Program-made: the position numbers and the translations under genes | Shown: in pieces, positions 1-8,275 of the stretch | Numbering within the stretch: position 1 is the first letter of the stretch | How the letters are laid out: each line of letters begins with the position of its first letter | Assembly: GCF_004122165.1 (NCBI RefSeq) | Contig: NZ_SBKO01000001.1 | Location: forward strand, 1-64,000 | Direction: 5' to 3' | DNA from: Flavobacterium amnicola | Lineage (GTDB): Bacteria > Bacteroidota > Bacteroidia > Flavobacteriales > Flavobacteriaceae | Length of the DNA stretch: 64,000 nt | The notes under the pieces: model-generated | What the model was told of the DNA's origin: nothing | Databases searched by the model: none | The model's input: only the letters and a program-made list of their open reading frames with translations

Positions 1-10
1 TTGCGGGGTG

Positions 11-43
11 CAAAGATAACATCTTTATTTTTCCATTTCCAAA
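11..43 (-). promoter_or_regulatory. Proximal leftward promoter, rrn-like
   Basis: On the minus strand a -33 TTTG (40-43) is followed after 21 bases by the -7 element TATCTTTG (11-18), then GCACCCCGCAA. This matches the Bacteroidota housekeeping consensus TTTG-N19-21-TAnnTTTG. Transcription would run out of the window. The GCACCCCGCAA downstream sequence is familiar from flavobacterial stable-RNA promoters. That the target is an rRNA operon is inferred, since no rRNA sequence is visible. Confidence 0.72.
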
Positions 44-165
44 TCTTTTTACAACTTTTTTGAAAGTTTTTTTTAAACCCTCATTTACAGTCACTTTTAA
101 ATTTGAATCAGTATTTTAAAGAACTTTGCTTTGTTTTGCAAACAACTTGTTGCTGATTGCGGGTG

Positions 166-196
166 CAAAAGTAGTACTTCTTTTTAGCTTTCCTAA
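166..196 (-). promoter_or_regulatory. Distal leftward promoter, tandem with the one at 11-43
   Basis: Minus-strand -7 element TACTTTTG (166-173), followed by GCACCCGCAATC. A weaker -33 (TTA at 194-196) lies 20 bases upstream. The surrounding sequence (runs of A, TTTCAAAAA, GATTAGGAAA) parallels that around the proximal promoter, as if the pair arose by duplication. Tandem promoters are typical of rRNA operons. Confidence 0.6.
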
Positions 197-289
197 TCTT
201 TTTGAAACCTTTTTTAAATCTTTTTTTTGCTTGGTTAATTATCAGATAGTTACAAATACCGTGGATCAGGAAAAACTCACGAGGGACGC

Positions 290-387
290 GTGAGGGATGG
301 TAGCGGCATCCTTTTATAGTTGTCTTCGAGAACCTCAGACAACTTATAAAAGATACAGCGAACAGCCCGACCCGAAGGGACACGCCC
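290..387 (+). repeat. Dispersed hairpin repeat, copy 1
   Basis: Left arm GTGAGGGATGGTAGCGGCAT; right arm AAGATACAGCGAACAGCCCG followed by ACCCGAAGGGACACGCCC. Between them is a long stem (about 311-352, CTTTTATA...TTATAAAAG) capped by GTTGTC / GACAAC around the loop TTCGAGAACCTCA. The arms recur at 541-622 and, reversed, at 6262-6362 and 9234-9309, while the apex differs in each copy. No coding potential. Confidence 0.8.
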
Positions 388-540
388 AAATAAGAAATAC
401 ACTTATATATAGTAGAAACAAAATAAACTTCTGAAAGAGGATTATACTGCATCTTATCAAATAAGAAAGAACAAGCACCAGCAATACTAGTACACAAATC
501 AATCCAACTTATTTATATCTACATATTAGGATACTTCTGT

Positions 541-622
541 GTGAGGGATAAAAGCGACATCCTTTTACGAAATGAAATGGAGGAAAAAGATATAGCGGAT
601 AGCCCGACCCAAAGGGACACGC
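541..622 (+). repeat. Dispersed hairpin repeat, copy 2
   Basis: Same arms as copy 1: GTGAGGGATAAAAGCGACAT on the left, AAAGATATAGCGGATAGCCC and then GACCCAAAGGGACACGC on the right. The middle is shorter and different (CCTTTTACGAAATGAAATGG), leaving a short CCTTTT/AAAAAG stem. Same orientation as copy 1, about 250 bases apart. Confidence 0.8.
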
Positions 623-747
623 TAAAAAAAAGAAATGTAATATACTATATATGTAATACTTACATTATAACCCTTGGAAAATGACTAATTCAAATATGTT
701 TTATAACCTTTTTATGGCTACTTTCGCGCTGAAAATAAAAAAATAAC

Positions 748-2757
748 ATGAAAAAATTTACATTTTTAACACTAACCCTTTTCTCTTTTTCAATTTATGC
801 TCAAGTCGATCATCATTGCGGACAAGAGAAATATCAAGAAAACCTTTACAACAATCACCCTGAATTACGCCCTGAAAACAATAAAGCTTTTAAAGATTTA
901 GAAAGTTTTATAAAAGATTTCAAACCTGAGAGCGTGGAAAGTCAAAAAAATATAAATTCAAATTTACAAATCGGATACGACTATATCATTCCTGTCGTTG
1001 TACATGTTGTACATAAAGGAGGGATTGAAAATTTATCAGATGCCACTATTAAGAGATCTATAGATTTATTGAACCAGTTTTTTAGTGGAGTTACTGAAAA
1101 CGATAGATTTAACGACCCTTTATTCGCTTCGATTAGAGGTGCCTACAACGGTAAAAAATTACATTTTGAATTAGCAAAATTTGACCCAAACGGTAACCCA
1201 ACAAGCGGAATTACTAGAGACTTAGATGTAACCAATAGTAATAACGGATATGGCAATGCATTAAAATCGACCTATGGCTGGCCAAGAGAGAATTATTACA
1301 ATATCTATATTGTTTCTCGTTTATCAGACACAAGCACCAGTTCTGGATTTGCAACATTCCCATCAGATGTTGCTTCAACTACAAACGCATACTTAGACGG
1401 TCAAGTTATGTGCTTTTGGGCGTATGGAGAACACACCAACATGTGGCAAAACTGGTATTACAACATCGCTCACGAAACAGGCCATTGGTTAAACCTTGCA
1501 CATATATGGGCGTATAACGGAAACAATGGTGCTGCAACAAACTGTTTTGGTAGTGATGATTTTGTTACTGACACCCCTAAAACAAGAGGAAACAGCTTGT
1601 CTGATATGGATAATTTTCCTGGATTTTCCCATATAAGCTGTACAGGCATTGTGGATAATTACAACAATGTAATGGATTATACATCCTCTATTTACGGAAT
1701 GTTTACTGTAGGACAGAAAAACAGAACTGAGGCCACTTTGAATTCAACCGTTTCAAGTCGAAATAATTTATGGTCTGCTGCGAATGTTTTAGCGAAACTA
1801 TATGGCTGTACTACAGGAGTGGATTCCGACGGAGACGGAATTCCGAACACTTGTGACACATGTCCAAATGACATTTATAACGACAGTGATGGCGATGGCA
1901 TATGCGATAGCGCGGATCAATGTCCAGGAAAACCAGACGTAAATTTAGATGCAAATCCAGCTAGTTCTGACGCTTGTGACGCTTTACTACCAATTATAGA
2001 TTTTAACACGAATCCAATTTTGAGATATAGCGCAGATATTGAAGACAAAGGAGTACATTCTATTGATGATGGAGGAGCCACACTGCACACTTCCGTAAAC
2101 GCCTGGAAAGCGATTGATGTAAACTACAACGTAACTGCCAATACGATTTTAGAGTTCGACTTCATGAGCACCATTGATGGTGAAAGACATGCTATTGGCA
2201 TCGATAATGATTTGGTTGCGGGTCATACGTTATCTTTTAAATTATTCGGAAACAAAGCGATTCCTGATTCTGCAGCAAACATAAACACCTATAACACTTA
2301 CACAGATGCTGATAAATACACTTACAAGCATTACAATATTCCAATAGGAACCTATTTTACAGGTCTTGCAAAGTATTTATTTTTCTCAAGTGAAAATGAC
2401 ACTTTTACAAATCCAGCTTGGACCGCAAGTATCTATCCTGGTGGCGGAAGCTTTAATGACGCCACTTCTTTTTTCAGAAATGTAAAAATCTACGAGCCGA
2501 CTGTGCTAAGCTATCCCTCATTTACTAGCGAAAACCTACTTAAAATTATTTCAAAAAATTCTGAAATTAAGATTATTAGTAGCTCGACTATTTCCAATGT
2601 AGTCATTTTTGACTTACTCGGGAGAACTTTAATAAACAAATCCAATTGTCACTCCAAAGAAGTTTTGTTCAACAACATCAAATCTAACCAAGTTTTACTC
2701 GTTAAAGTGATATTAGAAGACAGAAGCACAACTACCCGAAAAATCATAACAGAATAA
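748..2757 (+). CDS. Secreted M43-family zinc metalloprotease with TSP3 repeats and T9SS tail
   Basis: A 669-residue protein beginning with a clear signal peptide (MKKFTFLTLTLFSFSIYA). The catalytic motif HETGHWLNLAH starts at residue 242 and supplies the three zinc histidines and the general-base Glu. A Met-turn (MDY) lies near residue 309. This HExxHxxGxxH arrangement is that of the pappalysin-like M43 peptidases. Residues about 358-405 hold Ca-binding thrombospondin type 3 repeats (DSDGDGIPNTCD). The last 75 residues look like a type A sorting domain for type IX secretion. I infer export across both membranes and hydrolysis of proteins outside the cell; the substrate is unknown. The gene stands alone and is closed by a hairpin terminator. 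Confidence 0.88.
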   Translation: MKKFTFLTLTLFSFSIYAQVDHHCGQEKYQENLYNNHPELRPENNKAFKDLESFIKDFKPESVESQKNINSNLQIGYDYIIPVVVHVVHKGGIENLSDATIKRSIDLLNQFFSGVTENDRFNDPLFASIRGAYNGKKLHFELAKFDPNGNPTSGITRDLDVTNSNNGYGNALKSTYGWPRENYYNIYIVSRLSDTSTSSGFATFPSDVASTTNAYLDGQVMCFWAYGEHTNMWQNWYYNIAHETGHWLNLAHIWAYNGNNGAATNCFGSDDFVTDTPKTRGNSLSDMDNFPGFSHISCTGIVDNYNNVMDYTSSIYGMFTVGQKNRTEATLNSTVSSRNNLWSAANVLAKLYGCTTGVDSDGDGIPNTCDTCPNDIYNDSDGDGICDSADQCPGKPDVNLDANPASSDACDALLPIIDFNTNPILRYSADIEDKGVHSIDDGGATLHTSVNAWKAIDVNYNVTANTILEFDFMSTIDGERHAIGIDNDLVAGHTLSFKLFGNKAIPDSAANINTYNTYTDADKYTYKHYNIPIGTYFTGLAKYLFFSSENDTFTNPAWTASIYPGGGSFNDATSFFRNVKIYEPTVLSYPSFTSENLLKIISKNSEIKIISSSTISNVVIFDLLGRTLINKSNCHSKEVLFNNIKSNQVLLVKVILEDRSTTTRKIITE

Positions 2758-2761
2758 CAAA

Positions 2762-2803
2762 AAAAAACCATCGTTTCTTCTCCTAAGATTCGATGGTTTT
2801 TAA
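2762..2803 (+). terminator. Intrinsic terminator of the metalloprotease gene
   Basis: AAAACCATCG (2764-2773) pairs with CGATGGTTTT (2791-2800), with T-rich sequence after and A-rich sequence before. It starts five bases after the stop codon. Confidence 0.85.
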
Positions 2804-2863
2804 ATTAAAAGAAAAAACAACGGCTCTCTTTTTGAAGAAAATAAAAAACATCCCATATATATA

Positions 2864-2894
2864 TTGTATGTGTTTTGTGAATGGCATATATTTG
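2864..2894 (+). promoter_or_regulatory. Promoter of thrS
   Basis: TTG (2864-2866), 20 bases, then TATATTTG (2887-2894), an exact Bacteroidota consensus. Transcription should begin near 2899. An in-frame ATG at 2881 lies inside the promoter, so it cannot be the start of ThrS. Confidence 0.85.
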
Positions 2895-2913
2895 CGGACT
2901 TAAATTAACAATA

Positions 2914-4860
2914 ATGATTAAGATTACTTTACCAGACGGTTCGGTTAGAGAGTACGCAAATGGTGTGACTCCTATGGATGTGGCTAAATCTATCAGTGAG
3001 GGTTTAGCAAGAAATGTTATTTCGGCTTCTTTTAATGGTACGACCATTGAAACAGAAACCCAATTAACAACCGACGGTAATCTTACCTTATATACATGGG
3101 ATACTGCTGAAGGGAAAAAAGCATTTTGGCACTCGACTTCGCATGTAATGGCGCAAGCCTTGGAAGAATTATTCCCTGGAATCAAACTTACTATAGGTCC
3201 AGCTATCGAAAGAGGTTTTTACTATGACGTAGATTTTGGAGATAAAAAAATTACGGATGCTGATTTCAAAAAAGTAGAAGACCGTGTTTTAGAGATTGCT
3301 CGTGAAAAACATGAATTCAAAATGCGCAGCGCTACAAAAGCGGAGGCGTTGGAATTATATAAGGACAATGAATTCAAAACAGAATTAATTCAAAACCTAG
3401 AAGACGGAACGATTACCTTTTGTGATCACTCAACTTTTACTGATTTATGCCGTGGTGGACACATTCCAAATACAGGAATCATTAAAGCCATGAAAATCTT
3501 ATCGGTTGCAGGAGCCTATTGGAGAGGTGATGAAAAAAATAAACAATTGACTCGTGTGTATGGAATCTCATTTCCAAAACAAAAAGAGTTAACGGAATAT
3601 TTAGAGTTATTAGAAGAAGCAAAGCGTCGTGACCACAGAAAGCTTGGAAAAGAATTGGAATTATTCCATTTTTCACAACGTGTTGGTCAAGGTTTGCCAT
3701 TATGGTTACCAAAAGGAGCTGCGTTACGCGATCGTTTGGAGCAGTTTTTAAAGAAAGCACAAAAGAAAGGCGGGTACGAACAAGTGGTTACACCTCATAT
3801 TGGTCAAAAGGAATTATACGTAACTTCTGGGCATTATGCCAAATACGGAGCAGATAGTTTTCAACCTATTCACACTCCAGCAGAAGGCGAAGAGTTTTTA
3901 TTAAAACCAATGAACTGTCCGCACCATTGTGAAATTTACAATGCAAGACCTTGGTCGTATAAAGATCTACCGAAACGTTATGCTGAATTTGGAACTGTAT
4001 ACCGTTATGAGCAATCGGGAGAATTACACGGTTTGACTCGTGTAAGAGGATTTACTCAGGATGATGCCCATATTTTTTGTACGCCAGACCAATTGGATTT
4101 AGAATTCAAAAAAGTAATTGACCTTGTATTATATGTATTTGGTTCCTTAGGATTCGAAAACTTTACTGCTCAAGTATCGTTACGTGATAAAGAAAACAGA
4201 GATAAATACATCGGTAGTGACGAAAACTGGGAAAAAGCAGAAAACGCCATTATCAATGCTGCCAAAGACAAAGACTTAAACTATGTTATTGAATATGGTG
4301 AAGCTGCCTTTTACGGACCGAAGCTAGACTTTATGGTAAAAGATGCTTTAGGCAGAAGTTGGCAGTTAGGAACGATTCAGGTAGATTACAACTTACCGGA
4401 GCGTTTCGACTTACATTATAAAGGTTCAGACAATGAATTACACCGACCGGTAATGATTCACCGAGCGCCTTTTGGTTCAATGGAACGTTTTATCGCAATT
4501 TTACTCGAGCACACTGGAGGAAATTTCCCACTTTGGTTAATGCCAGAACAGGCTATTATCCTATCTTTGAGTGAGAAATATGAAAATTATGCGAAAAAAG
4601 TTTCAGAATTGCTAGAAAATGACGAAATTCGCGCCCTAATTGACAACCGAAACGAAACAATCGGGAAGAAAATTAGAGAAGCTGAAGTACAGAAATACCC
4701 GTTTATGCTGATTGTTGGCGAGGAAGAAGAGAAAAACGGTACTGTTTCTGTAAGACGTCATGGTCAAGAAGGAAAAGGAAATATTACAATTAAAATAGAA
4801 GAATTTGCAGCACTTGTTAAAGAAGAAGTGAGCAAATCTTTAAAGTCATTTGATGTTTAA
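2914..4860 (+). CDS. thrS: Threonine--tRNA ligase
   Basis: Charges tRNA-Thr with threonine in the cytoplasm. The 648-residue product has the full-length layout: TGS domain (1-62), editing domain with zinc-type motif HSTSH at 73-77, a class II catalytic core with zinc ligand Cys335 in NCPHHC, and a C-terminal anticodon-binding domain. The ATG at 2914 ([11 protein letters not shown]) is chosen because the upstream in-frame ATG at 2881 lies within the promoter and would add an unrelated stretch. First gene of thrS-infC-rpmI-rplT, a widespread translation operon. The next start is only 16 bases after the stop. Confidence 0.97.
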   Translation: MIKITLPDGSVREYANGVTPMDVAKSISEGLARNVISASFNGTTIETETQLTTDGNLTLYTWDTAEGKKAFWHSTSHVMAQALEELFPGIKLTIGPAIERGFYYDVDFGDKKITDADFKKVEDRVLEIAREKHEFKMRSATKAEALELYKDNEFKTELIQNLEDGTITFCDHSTFTDLCRGGHIPNTGIIKAMKILSVAGAYWRGDEKNKQLTRVYGISFPKQKELTEYLELLEEAKRRDHRKLGKELELFHFSQRVGQGLPLWLPKGAALRDRLEQFLKKAQKKGGYEQVVTPHIGQKELYVTSGHYAKYGADSFQPIHTPAEGEEFLLKPMNCPHHCEIYNARPWSYKDLPKRYAEFGTVYRYEQSGELHGLTRVRGFTQDDAHIFCTPDQLDLEFKKVIDLVLYVFGSLGFENFTAQVSLRDKENRDKYIGSDENWEKAENAIINAAKDKDLNYVIEYGEAAFYGPKLDFMVKDALGRSWQLGTIQVDYNLPERFDLHYKGSDNELHRPVMIHRAPFGSMERFIAILLEHTGGNFPLWLMPEQAIILSLSEKYENYAKKVSELLENDEIRALIDNRNETIGKKIREAEVQKYPFMLIVGEEEEKNGTVSVRRHGQEGKGNITIKIEEFAALVKEEVSKSLKSFDV

Positions 4861-4876
4861 CTAAAATTATAAAGTT

Positions 4877-5431
4877 ATCGCAATTAGAAACAACAGAGGT
4901 TACCAACCTAGAGTAGAAAAAAAAGACGAACACAGAATTAACAATTTCATCCGTGTTCCAGAAGTACGCCTTGTAGGAGACAATGTAGAGCCAAGAGTTA
5001 TTAAAACTTCGGAAGCACTACGTATGGCAGACGAACTAGATTTAGATTTAGTAGAGATTTCTCCAAACGCTGAACCACCAGTGTGTAAAATTATGGACTA
5101 TAAAAAGTTCGTATACATGCAAAAGAAGCGTGAGAAGGAACTTAAAGCTAAAGCTACTCAAATTGTAATAAAAGAAATTCGTTTCGGACCTCAAACTGAT
5201 GAGCACGATTACGAATTCAAAAAGAAAAATGCGGAGAAATTCCTAAAAGAAGGTTCAAAATTAAAAGCTTTTGTATTCTTCAAAGGACGTTCTATCATTT
5301 ATAAAGAACAAGGTCAAATCTTATTATTAAGATTAGCACAAGATCTTGAAGAAGTAGGTAAAGTAGAAGCGATGCCTGTTCTAGAAGGAAAGAGAATGAT
5401 TATGTTCATTTCTCCGAAAAAGAAAAAGTAA
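4877..5431 (+). CDS. infC: Translation initiation factor IF-3, non-ATG start
   Basis: Binds the 30S subunit, prevents premature 50S joining and proofreads start codons. The family reads from [20 protein letters not shown] to ISPKKKK, 184 residues, with both IF3 domains intact. The only in-frame ATG (5024) would delete most of the N-domain. Upstream the frame offers ATC at 4877 and ATT at 4883, exactly where homologs have their initiator, with a stop at 4862. In E. coli infC starts with AUU, so that IF3 represses its own synthesis; a similar rare start is inferred here. I place it at ATC 4877; ATT 4883 is nearly as likely. Confidence 0.93.
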   Translation: MAIRNNRGYQPRVEKKDEHRINNFIRVPEVRLVGDNVEPRVIKTSEALRMADELDLDLVEISPNAEPPVCKIMDYKKFVYMQKKREKELKAKATQIVIKEIRFGPQTDEHDYEFKKKNAEKFLKEGSKLKAFVFFKGRSIIYKEQGQILLLRLAQDLEEVGKVEAMPVLEGKRMIMFISPKKKK

Positions 5432-5460
5432 AGAGATTGCTTCGCAAACTCGCAAAGACA
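5432..5460. repeat. Remnant of a TTGCGAG/CTCGCAA-type repeat
   Basis: AGAGATTGCTTCGCAAACTC followed by GCAAAGACA resembles, in reverse, the common bacterial repeat TCATTGCGAGGCACGAAGCA. It fills part of the infC-rpmI spacer. A better copy of this repeat type is the apex of the hairpin at 6300-6338. Confidence 0.5.
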
Positions 5461-5494
5461 GTAAGTAAGTTAAATTAAATAAATTTGGGAAATT

Positions 5495-5692
5495 ATGCCT
5501 AAAATGAAAACTAAATCTAGTGCTAAGAAACGTTTTAAAGTTACTGGTTCTGGAAAAATTAAAAGAAAGCATGCTTTCAAAAGTCACATTTTGACTAAAA
5601 AATCTAAAAAACGTAAATTAGCGTTGACACATTCAGCTCTAGTTCACGAAACAGATATGAAAAGCATCAAACAACAATTAAGAATTATCTAA
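5495..5692 (+). CDS. rpmI: 50S ribosomal protein L35
   Basis: A very basic 65-residue protein with the L35 signature from the start ([20 protein letters not shown], then [11 protein letters not shown]) and the usual length. A structural component of the large ribosomal subunit. It lies between infC and rplT, the classical arrangement in which L20 and IF3 tune expression. Start at the first ATG, preceded by an A-rich stretch. Confidence 0.98.
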   Translation: MPKMKTKSSAKKRFKVTGSGKIKRKHAFKSHILTKKSKKRKLALTHSALVHETDMKSIKQQLRII

Positions 5693-5820
5693 TCGACAAT
5701 TTATTGTCAATTAACTAAGAATAATTCTTTAGGTTAAAAACAATTTAATAACCTTGGAGTATGGCCAATAAGTGTTCTTGATTAAATTCGAACCGCCTGC
5801 TACAAAAAAAAAGTAAAATT
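5693..5820 (+). promoter_or_regulatory. Structured rpmI-rplT spacer, possible L20 leader
   Basis: This 128-base spacer is long for a ribosomal operon. It holds small self-complementary segments: GACAATTTATTGTC (about 5695-5708), AAGAATAATTCTT (about 5718-5730), and AGGTTA...TAACCT (about 5731-5757). L20 represses its own operon through an mRNA structure in other bacteria; a similar role here is inferred from position and pairing only. Confidence 0.35.
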
Positions 5821-6165
5821 ATGCCAAGATCAGTAAATTCAGTTGCTAAAAGAGCAAGAAGAAAAAAGATAATGAAGCAAGCCAAAGGTTTCTTTGGTCG
5901 TAGAAAAAACGTTTGGACAGTTGCTAAGAATGCGGTTGAAAAAGCAATGTGCTATGCATACCGTGATAGAAAAGTAAACAAGAGAAACTTCCGTGCTTTA
6001 TGGATTCAACGTATTAACGCTGGAGCTCGTTTAGAAGGAATGTCTTACTCTCAGTTTATGGGTAAAGTAAAAAAGAACAACATCGAGTTAAACCGTAAGG
6101 TATTAGCTGATTTAGCGATGAACCACCCAGAAGCTTTCAAAGCTATTCTTAACAAAGTAAAATAA
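5821..6165 (+). CDS. rplT: 50S ribosomal protein L20
   Basis: 114 residues, basic, with the L20 pattern [20 protein letters not shown], the [20 protein letters not shown] region and the globular C-terminus ending in ILNKVK. It binds 23S rRNA early in 50S assembly and in several bacteria represses its own operon. Last gene of thrS-infC-rpmI-rplT, followed at once by a strong terminator. Confidence 0.98.
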   Translation: MPRSVNSVAKRARRKKIMKQAKGFFGRRKNVWTVAKNAVEKAMCYAYRDRKVNKRNFRALWIQRINAGARLEGMSYSQFMGKVKKNNIELNRKVLADLAMNHPEAFKAILNKVK

Positions 6166-6199
6166 TAAACGTTTAACAATATATTTAACTTACTTATTC

Positions 6200-6233
6200 A
6201 AAAGTCCCATTCGAAAGAGTGGGACTTTTTTTA
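6200..6233 (+). terminator. Terminator of the thrS-infC-rpmI-rplT operon
   Basis: AAAGTCCCAT (6201-6210) pairs with GTGGGACTTT (about 6219-6228) around a short loop, followed by a run of T. Strong intrinsic terminator 35 bases after rplT. Confidence 0.92.
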
Positions 6234-6261
6234 TATCTCAAATTTTCAGGAGCACAACCTT

Positions 6262-6362
6262 CCGTCCCCTTTCAGCCTTCACCCGCTGTCCGCTGCAATC
6301 TGTCATTGCGAGATAGCTTCGCCAACTCGCAATGACAGGATTTCCACTCCTATCGGGGCTAC
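6262..6362 (-). repeat. Dispersed hairpin repeat, copy 3, with TCATTGCGAG-type apex
   Basis: Read on the minus strand: TAGCCCCGATAGGAGTGGAA, a perfect 13-bp stem (CTGTCATTGCGAG at 6300-6312 with CTCGCAATGACAG at 6326-6338), then ATTGCAGCGGACAGCGGGTG. The arms match copies 1, 2 and 4 (AGCCCCGAT, AGCGGACAGC). The apex is instead the widespread TCATTGCGAG palindrome, so two repeat types are combined. It sits between rplT and rlmF. Confidence 0.75.
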
Positions 6363-6432
6363 TCTACAAGCCGCAAACTTCTGAGCAACTTTCCTCAGAA
6401 TTGCGTACTTTTACATCAAAATAATCGAATCC

Positions 6433-7332
6433 ATGAAAACTATCGATACTTCAAAAAACTTGCACCCACGAAACAAACATAATTCCAATTATGACTTCAA
6501 AACCCTAATCGAAACCCTACCTGATTTAAAAGCCTTTGTTCACCCCAACAAATTCGGAAATGAAAGCGTAGATTTTGCTAATCCCGATGCCGTAAAAGCT
6601 TTAAACAAAGCCCTACTTCAGCATTTTTACAAAATTGCCTATTACGAATTACCACCAACAAATCTTTGTCCGCCCATTCCCGGCCGCGCCGATTATATTC
6701 ATCATATCGCCGATTTATTAGCTAAAGGAATCAACGGTACCTTACCCACGGGAAGCGGTATAAAAATTTTAGATATCGGAACAGGAGCCAATGTTATTTA
6801 TCCCATCATTGGACATCAGGAATACCATTGGACCTTTGTAGGAAGCGAAATTGACAAGCCAGCGATTGCTACCGCAAAAACAATCATTGAAAAAAACGGA
6901 TTAAGCGAAGCCATTTCAATTCGCCAACAAGACAACAAACGAAACATATTAAAAGGAATTATACTTCCCGATGAAAAATTTGATTGTGTCATTTGCAATC
7001 CCCCCTTTCACAACTCTAAAGAAGAAGCAACCAAAGGAACACAACGCAAACTCAAAAACTTAGGGAAAGCAATAGAAGCCAAACCGACATTAAACTTCGG
7101 CGGACAAAACAACGAACTGTGGTGCGAAGGCGGCGAACTCGCTTTTATCACCAATATGATCTATGAAAGTGTGCATTTTAAAACCCAATGCAAATGGTTT
7201 ACCTCGTTGGTTTCCAAAAAAGAAAACCTAAAACCACTCTTTACAGTCCTGAAAAAAGTTAAGGCTGAAGTGGAAATTATCGAAATGAATCAAGGCAATA
7301 AAACCAGTAGAATTCTAGCTTGGAAATTTTAG
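6433..7332 (+). CDS. rlmF: 23S rRNA (adenine(1618)-N6)-methyltransferase
   Basis: RlmF (YbiN) methylates N6 of A1618 in 23S rRNA using S-adenosylmethionine. The 299-residue product is close to the E. coli length. It opens with the family's LHPRNKHNSNYDF segment, has the SAM-binding ILDIGTGANVIYP stretch near residue 115 and the N6-adenine methylase motif NPPF at 189-192. The C-terminal CKWFTSLVSKKENL segment is also typical. Single gene, convergent with the isoaspartyl peptidase gene one base downstream. Confidence 0.95.
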   Translation: MKTIDTSKNLHPRNKHNSNYDFKTLIETLPDLKAFVHPNKFGNESVDFANPDAVKALNKALLQHFYKIAYYELPPTNLCPPIPGRADYIHHIADLLAKGINGTLPTGSGIKILDIGTGANVIYPIIGHQEYHWTFVGSEIDKPAIATAKTIIEKNGLSEAISIRQQDNKRNILKGIILPDEKFDCVICNPPFHNSKEEATKGTQRKLKNLGKAIEAKPTLNFGGQNNELWCEGGELAFITNMIYESVHFKTQCKWFTSLVSKKENLKPLFTVLKKVKAEVEIIEMNQGNKTSRILAWKF

Positions 7333-7333
7333 C

Positions 7334-8176
7334 TTAGTTAAAAACCTCGAATTTTTCTCCGTCAAAACTTGCAAAAACCATACTTGGATGCGAATCTTGG
7401 TGAAACATATTGCCGTCTTTATCAATCGCAATAGCTCCGGCAAAACCATCATACGGTTGTAACTCGTTAAATGTTTTTTCAAAGGCTTTTTCTAATGAAA
7501 ATCCGTCGGTTACACGAGTAACAATTTTAGCAGCAGTAGCATTACTCACAATATCTTCTCCTACTCCTGTCAAACTTACGCCACAAAAAGCATTCGCATA
7601 ATTGCCCGCTACCGTCGCCGAATCAGAAATACGACCTGGAATTTCAAATCCTTTTCCACCTGTAGAAGTGGCAGCAGCTAAATTTCCATTAGCATCCAAA
7701 GCCACACAACCTACCGTTCCGGTTCCAAGTGATTTTAGTTTCGCTTCATATTCGGCTCTACGCTGTGGTATTTCGGTCGAAAAAACGTCAAACCCGTGTT
7801 GTCTAGCAAAATGAGTAGCGCCACTTCCACCTAAAACTCTATCGTCAACACTCATCAAAACTTCCGCTACTTGAATCGGATTTTTAACCTCTTCAATATT
7901 AATCACACCACTCATTTTTTGCGTCACACCATCCATCAAAGAAGCACTCATACGGATTTTTCCGTCGCTTTGAATTTGAGATCCAATACCTGCATTAAAC
8001 AACGCATCGTCTTCCAATAAAGAAACTGCAAACACAACCGTTTCAACCGCCGAATGATGTTGCAAATAGGCAAACGACTCTTTAGCAATTCGTTCTAAGG
8101 CATTTTGCTTGGCTAATTTGGTTTCGGCATTGGTAGAAGATTCGGAAAAAAAACCACCGTGGATTATTATTTTCAT
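7334..8176 (-). CDS. iaaA: Isoaspartyl peptidase / plant-type L-asparaginase
   Basis: An N-terminal nucleophile hydrolase of the Ntn asparaginase family, 280 residues. The precursor is expected to cut itself before Thr154 in GTGTVGCVALD, freeing that threonine as nucleophile. TSTGG (170-174) and GRISDSA (181-187) are further family marks. It releases aspartate from isoaspartyl dipeptides and from asparagine. Next to cyanophycinase and cyanophycin synthetase, the likely substrate is beta-Asp-Arg, the product of cyanophycinase. No signal peptide, so cytoplasmic. Transcribed after cphB with a 99-base hairpin-filled gap. Confidence 0.93.
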   Translation of the reverse strand: MKIIIHGGFFSESSTNAETKLAKQNALERIAKESFAYLQHHSAVETVVFAVSLLEDDALFNAGIGSQIQSDGKIRMSASLMDGVTQKMSGVINIEEVKNPIQVAEVLMSVDDRVLGGSGATHFARQHGFDVFSTEIPQRRAEYEAKLKSLGTGTVGCVALDANGNLAAATSTGGKGFEIPGRISDSATVAGNYANAFCGVSLTGVGEDIVSNATAAKIVTRVTDGFSLEKAFEKTFNELQPYDGFAGAIAIDKDGNMFHQDSHPSMVFASFDGEKFEVFN

Positions 8177-8202
8177 ATAGAGTTAGGATTAATTAACAGG
8201 AT

Positions 8203-8273
8203 GTTGGCTTCGAGAACCTCAGCCAACAAGTAACTAAGGCACTCGAATGGTAACTGAGGCTCTCGAAGTTACC
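8203..8273. repeat. Two conserved-loop hairpins between cphB and iaaA
   Basis: GTTGGC-TTCGAGAACCTCA-GCCAAC (8203-8227) and, on the other strand, GGTAAC-TTCGAGAGCCTCA-GTTACC (8249-8273). The stems differ in sequence but stay complementary; the loop is nearly constant. A degenerate third copy lies between them (about 8229-8246). Similar hairpins occur at 319-343 and 56189-56213. They may end or attenuate the cphB transcript. Confidence 0.75.
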
Positions 8274-8275
8274 AA

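Larger units (their letters stand above)
1..747. other. Gene-free region: rrn-type promoters and repeats
   Basis: No convincing gene. The left 200 bases hold two tandem leftward promoters resembling rRNA operon promoters. Two copies of a dispersed hairpin repeat lie at 290-387 and 541-622. A small inverted repeat (CTCACG/CGTGAG) lies at about 277-293. A 129-codon leftward reading frame crosses both the repeat and the upstream promoter and has no family resemblance, so it is not called. The rest is A+T-rich sequence in which I see nothing further. Confidence 0.7.

Noticed and set aside
108..497. A 129-codon leftward reading frame in the left gap
   Set aside because: It crosses the distal promoter and repeat copy 1, has no familiar domain, and its sequence follows the repeat rather than protein-like constraint.
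7410..7814. Reading frames on the plus strand opposite iaaA
   Set aside because: They are antisense shadows of a gene with strong family identity.
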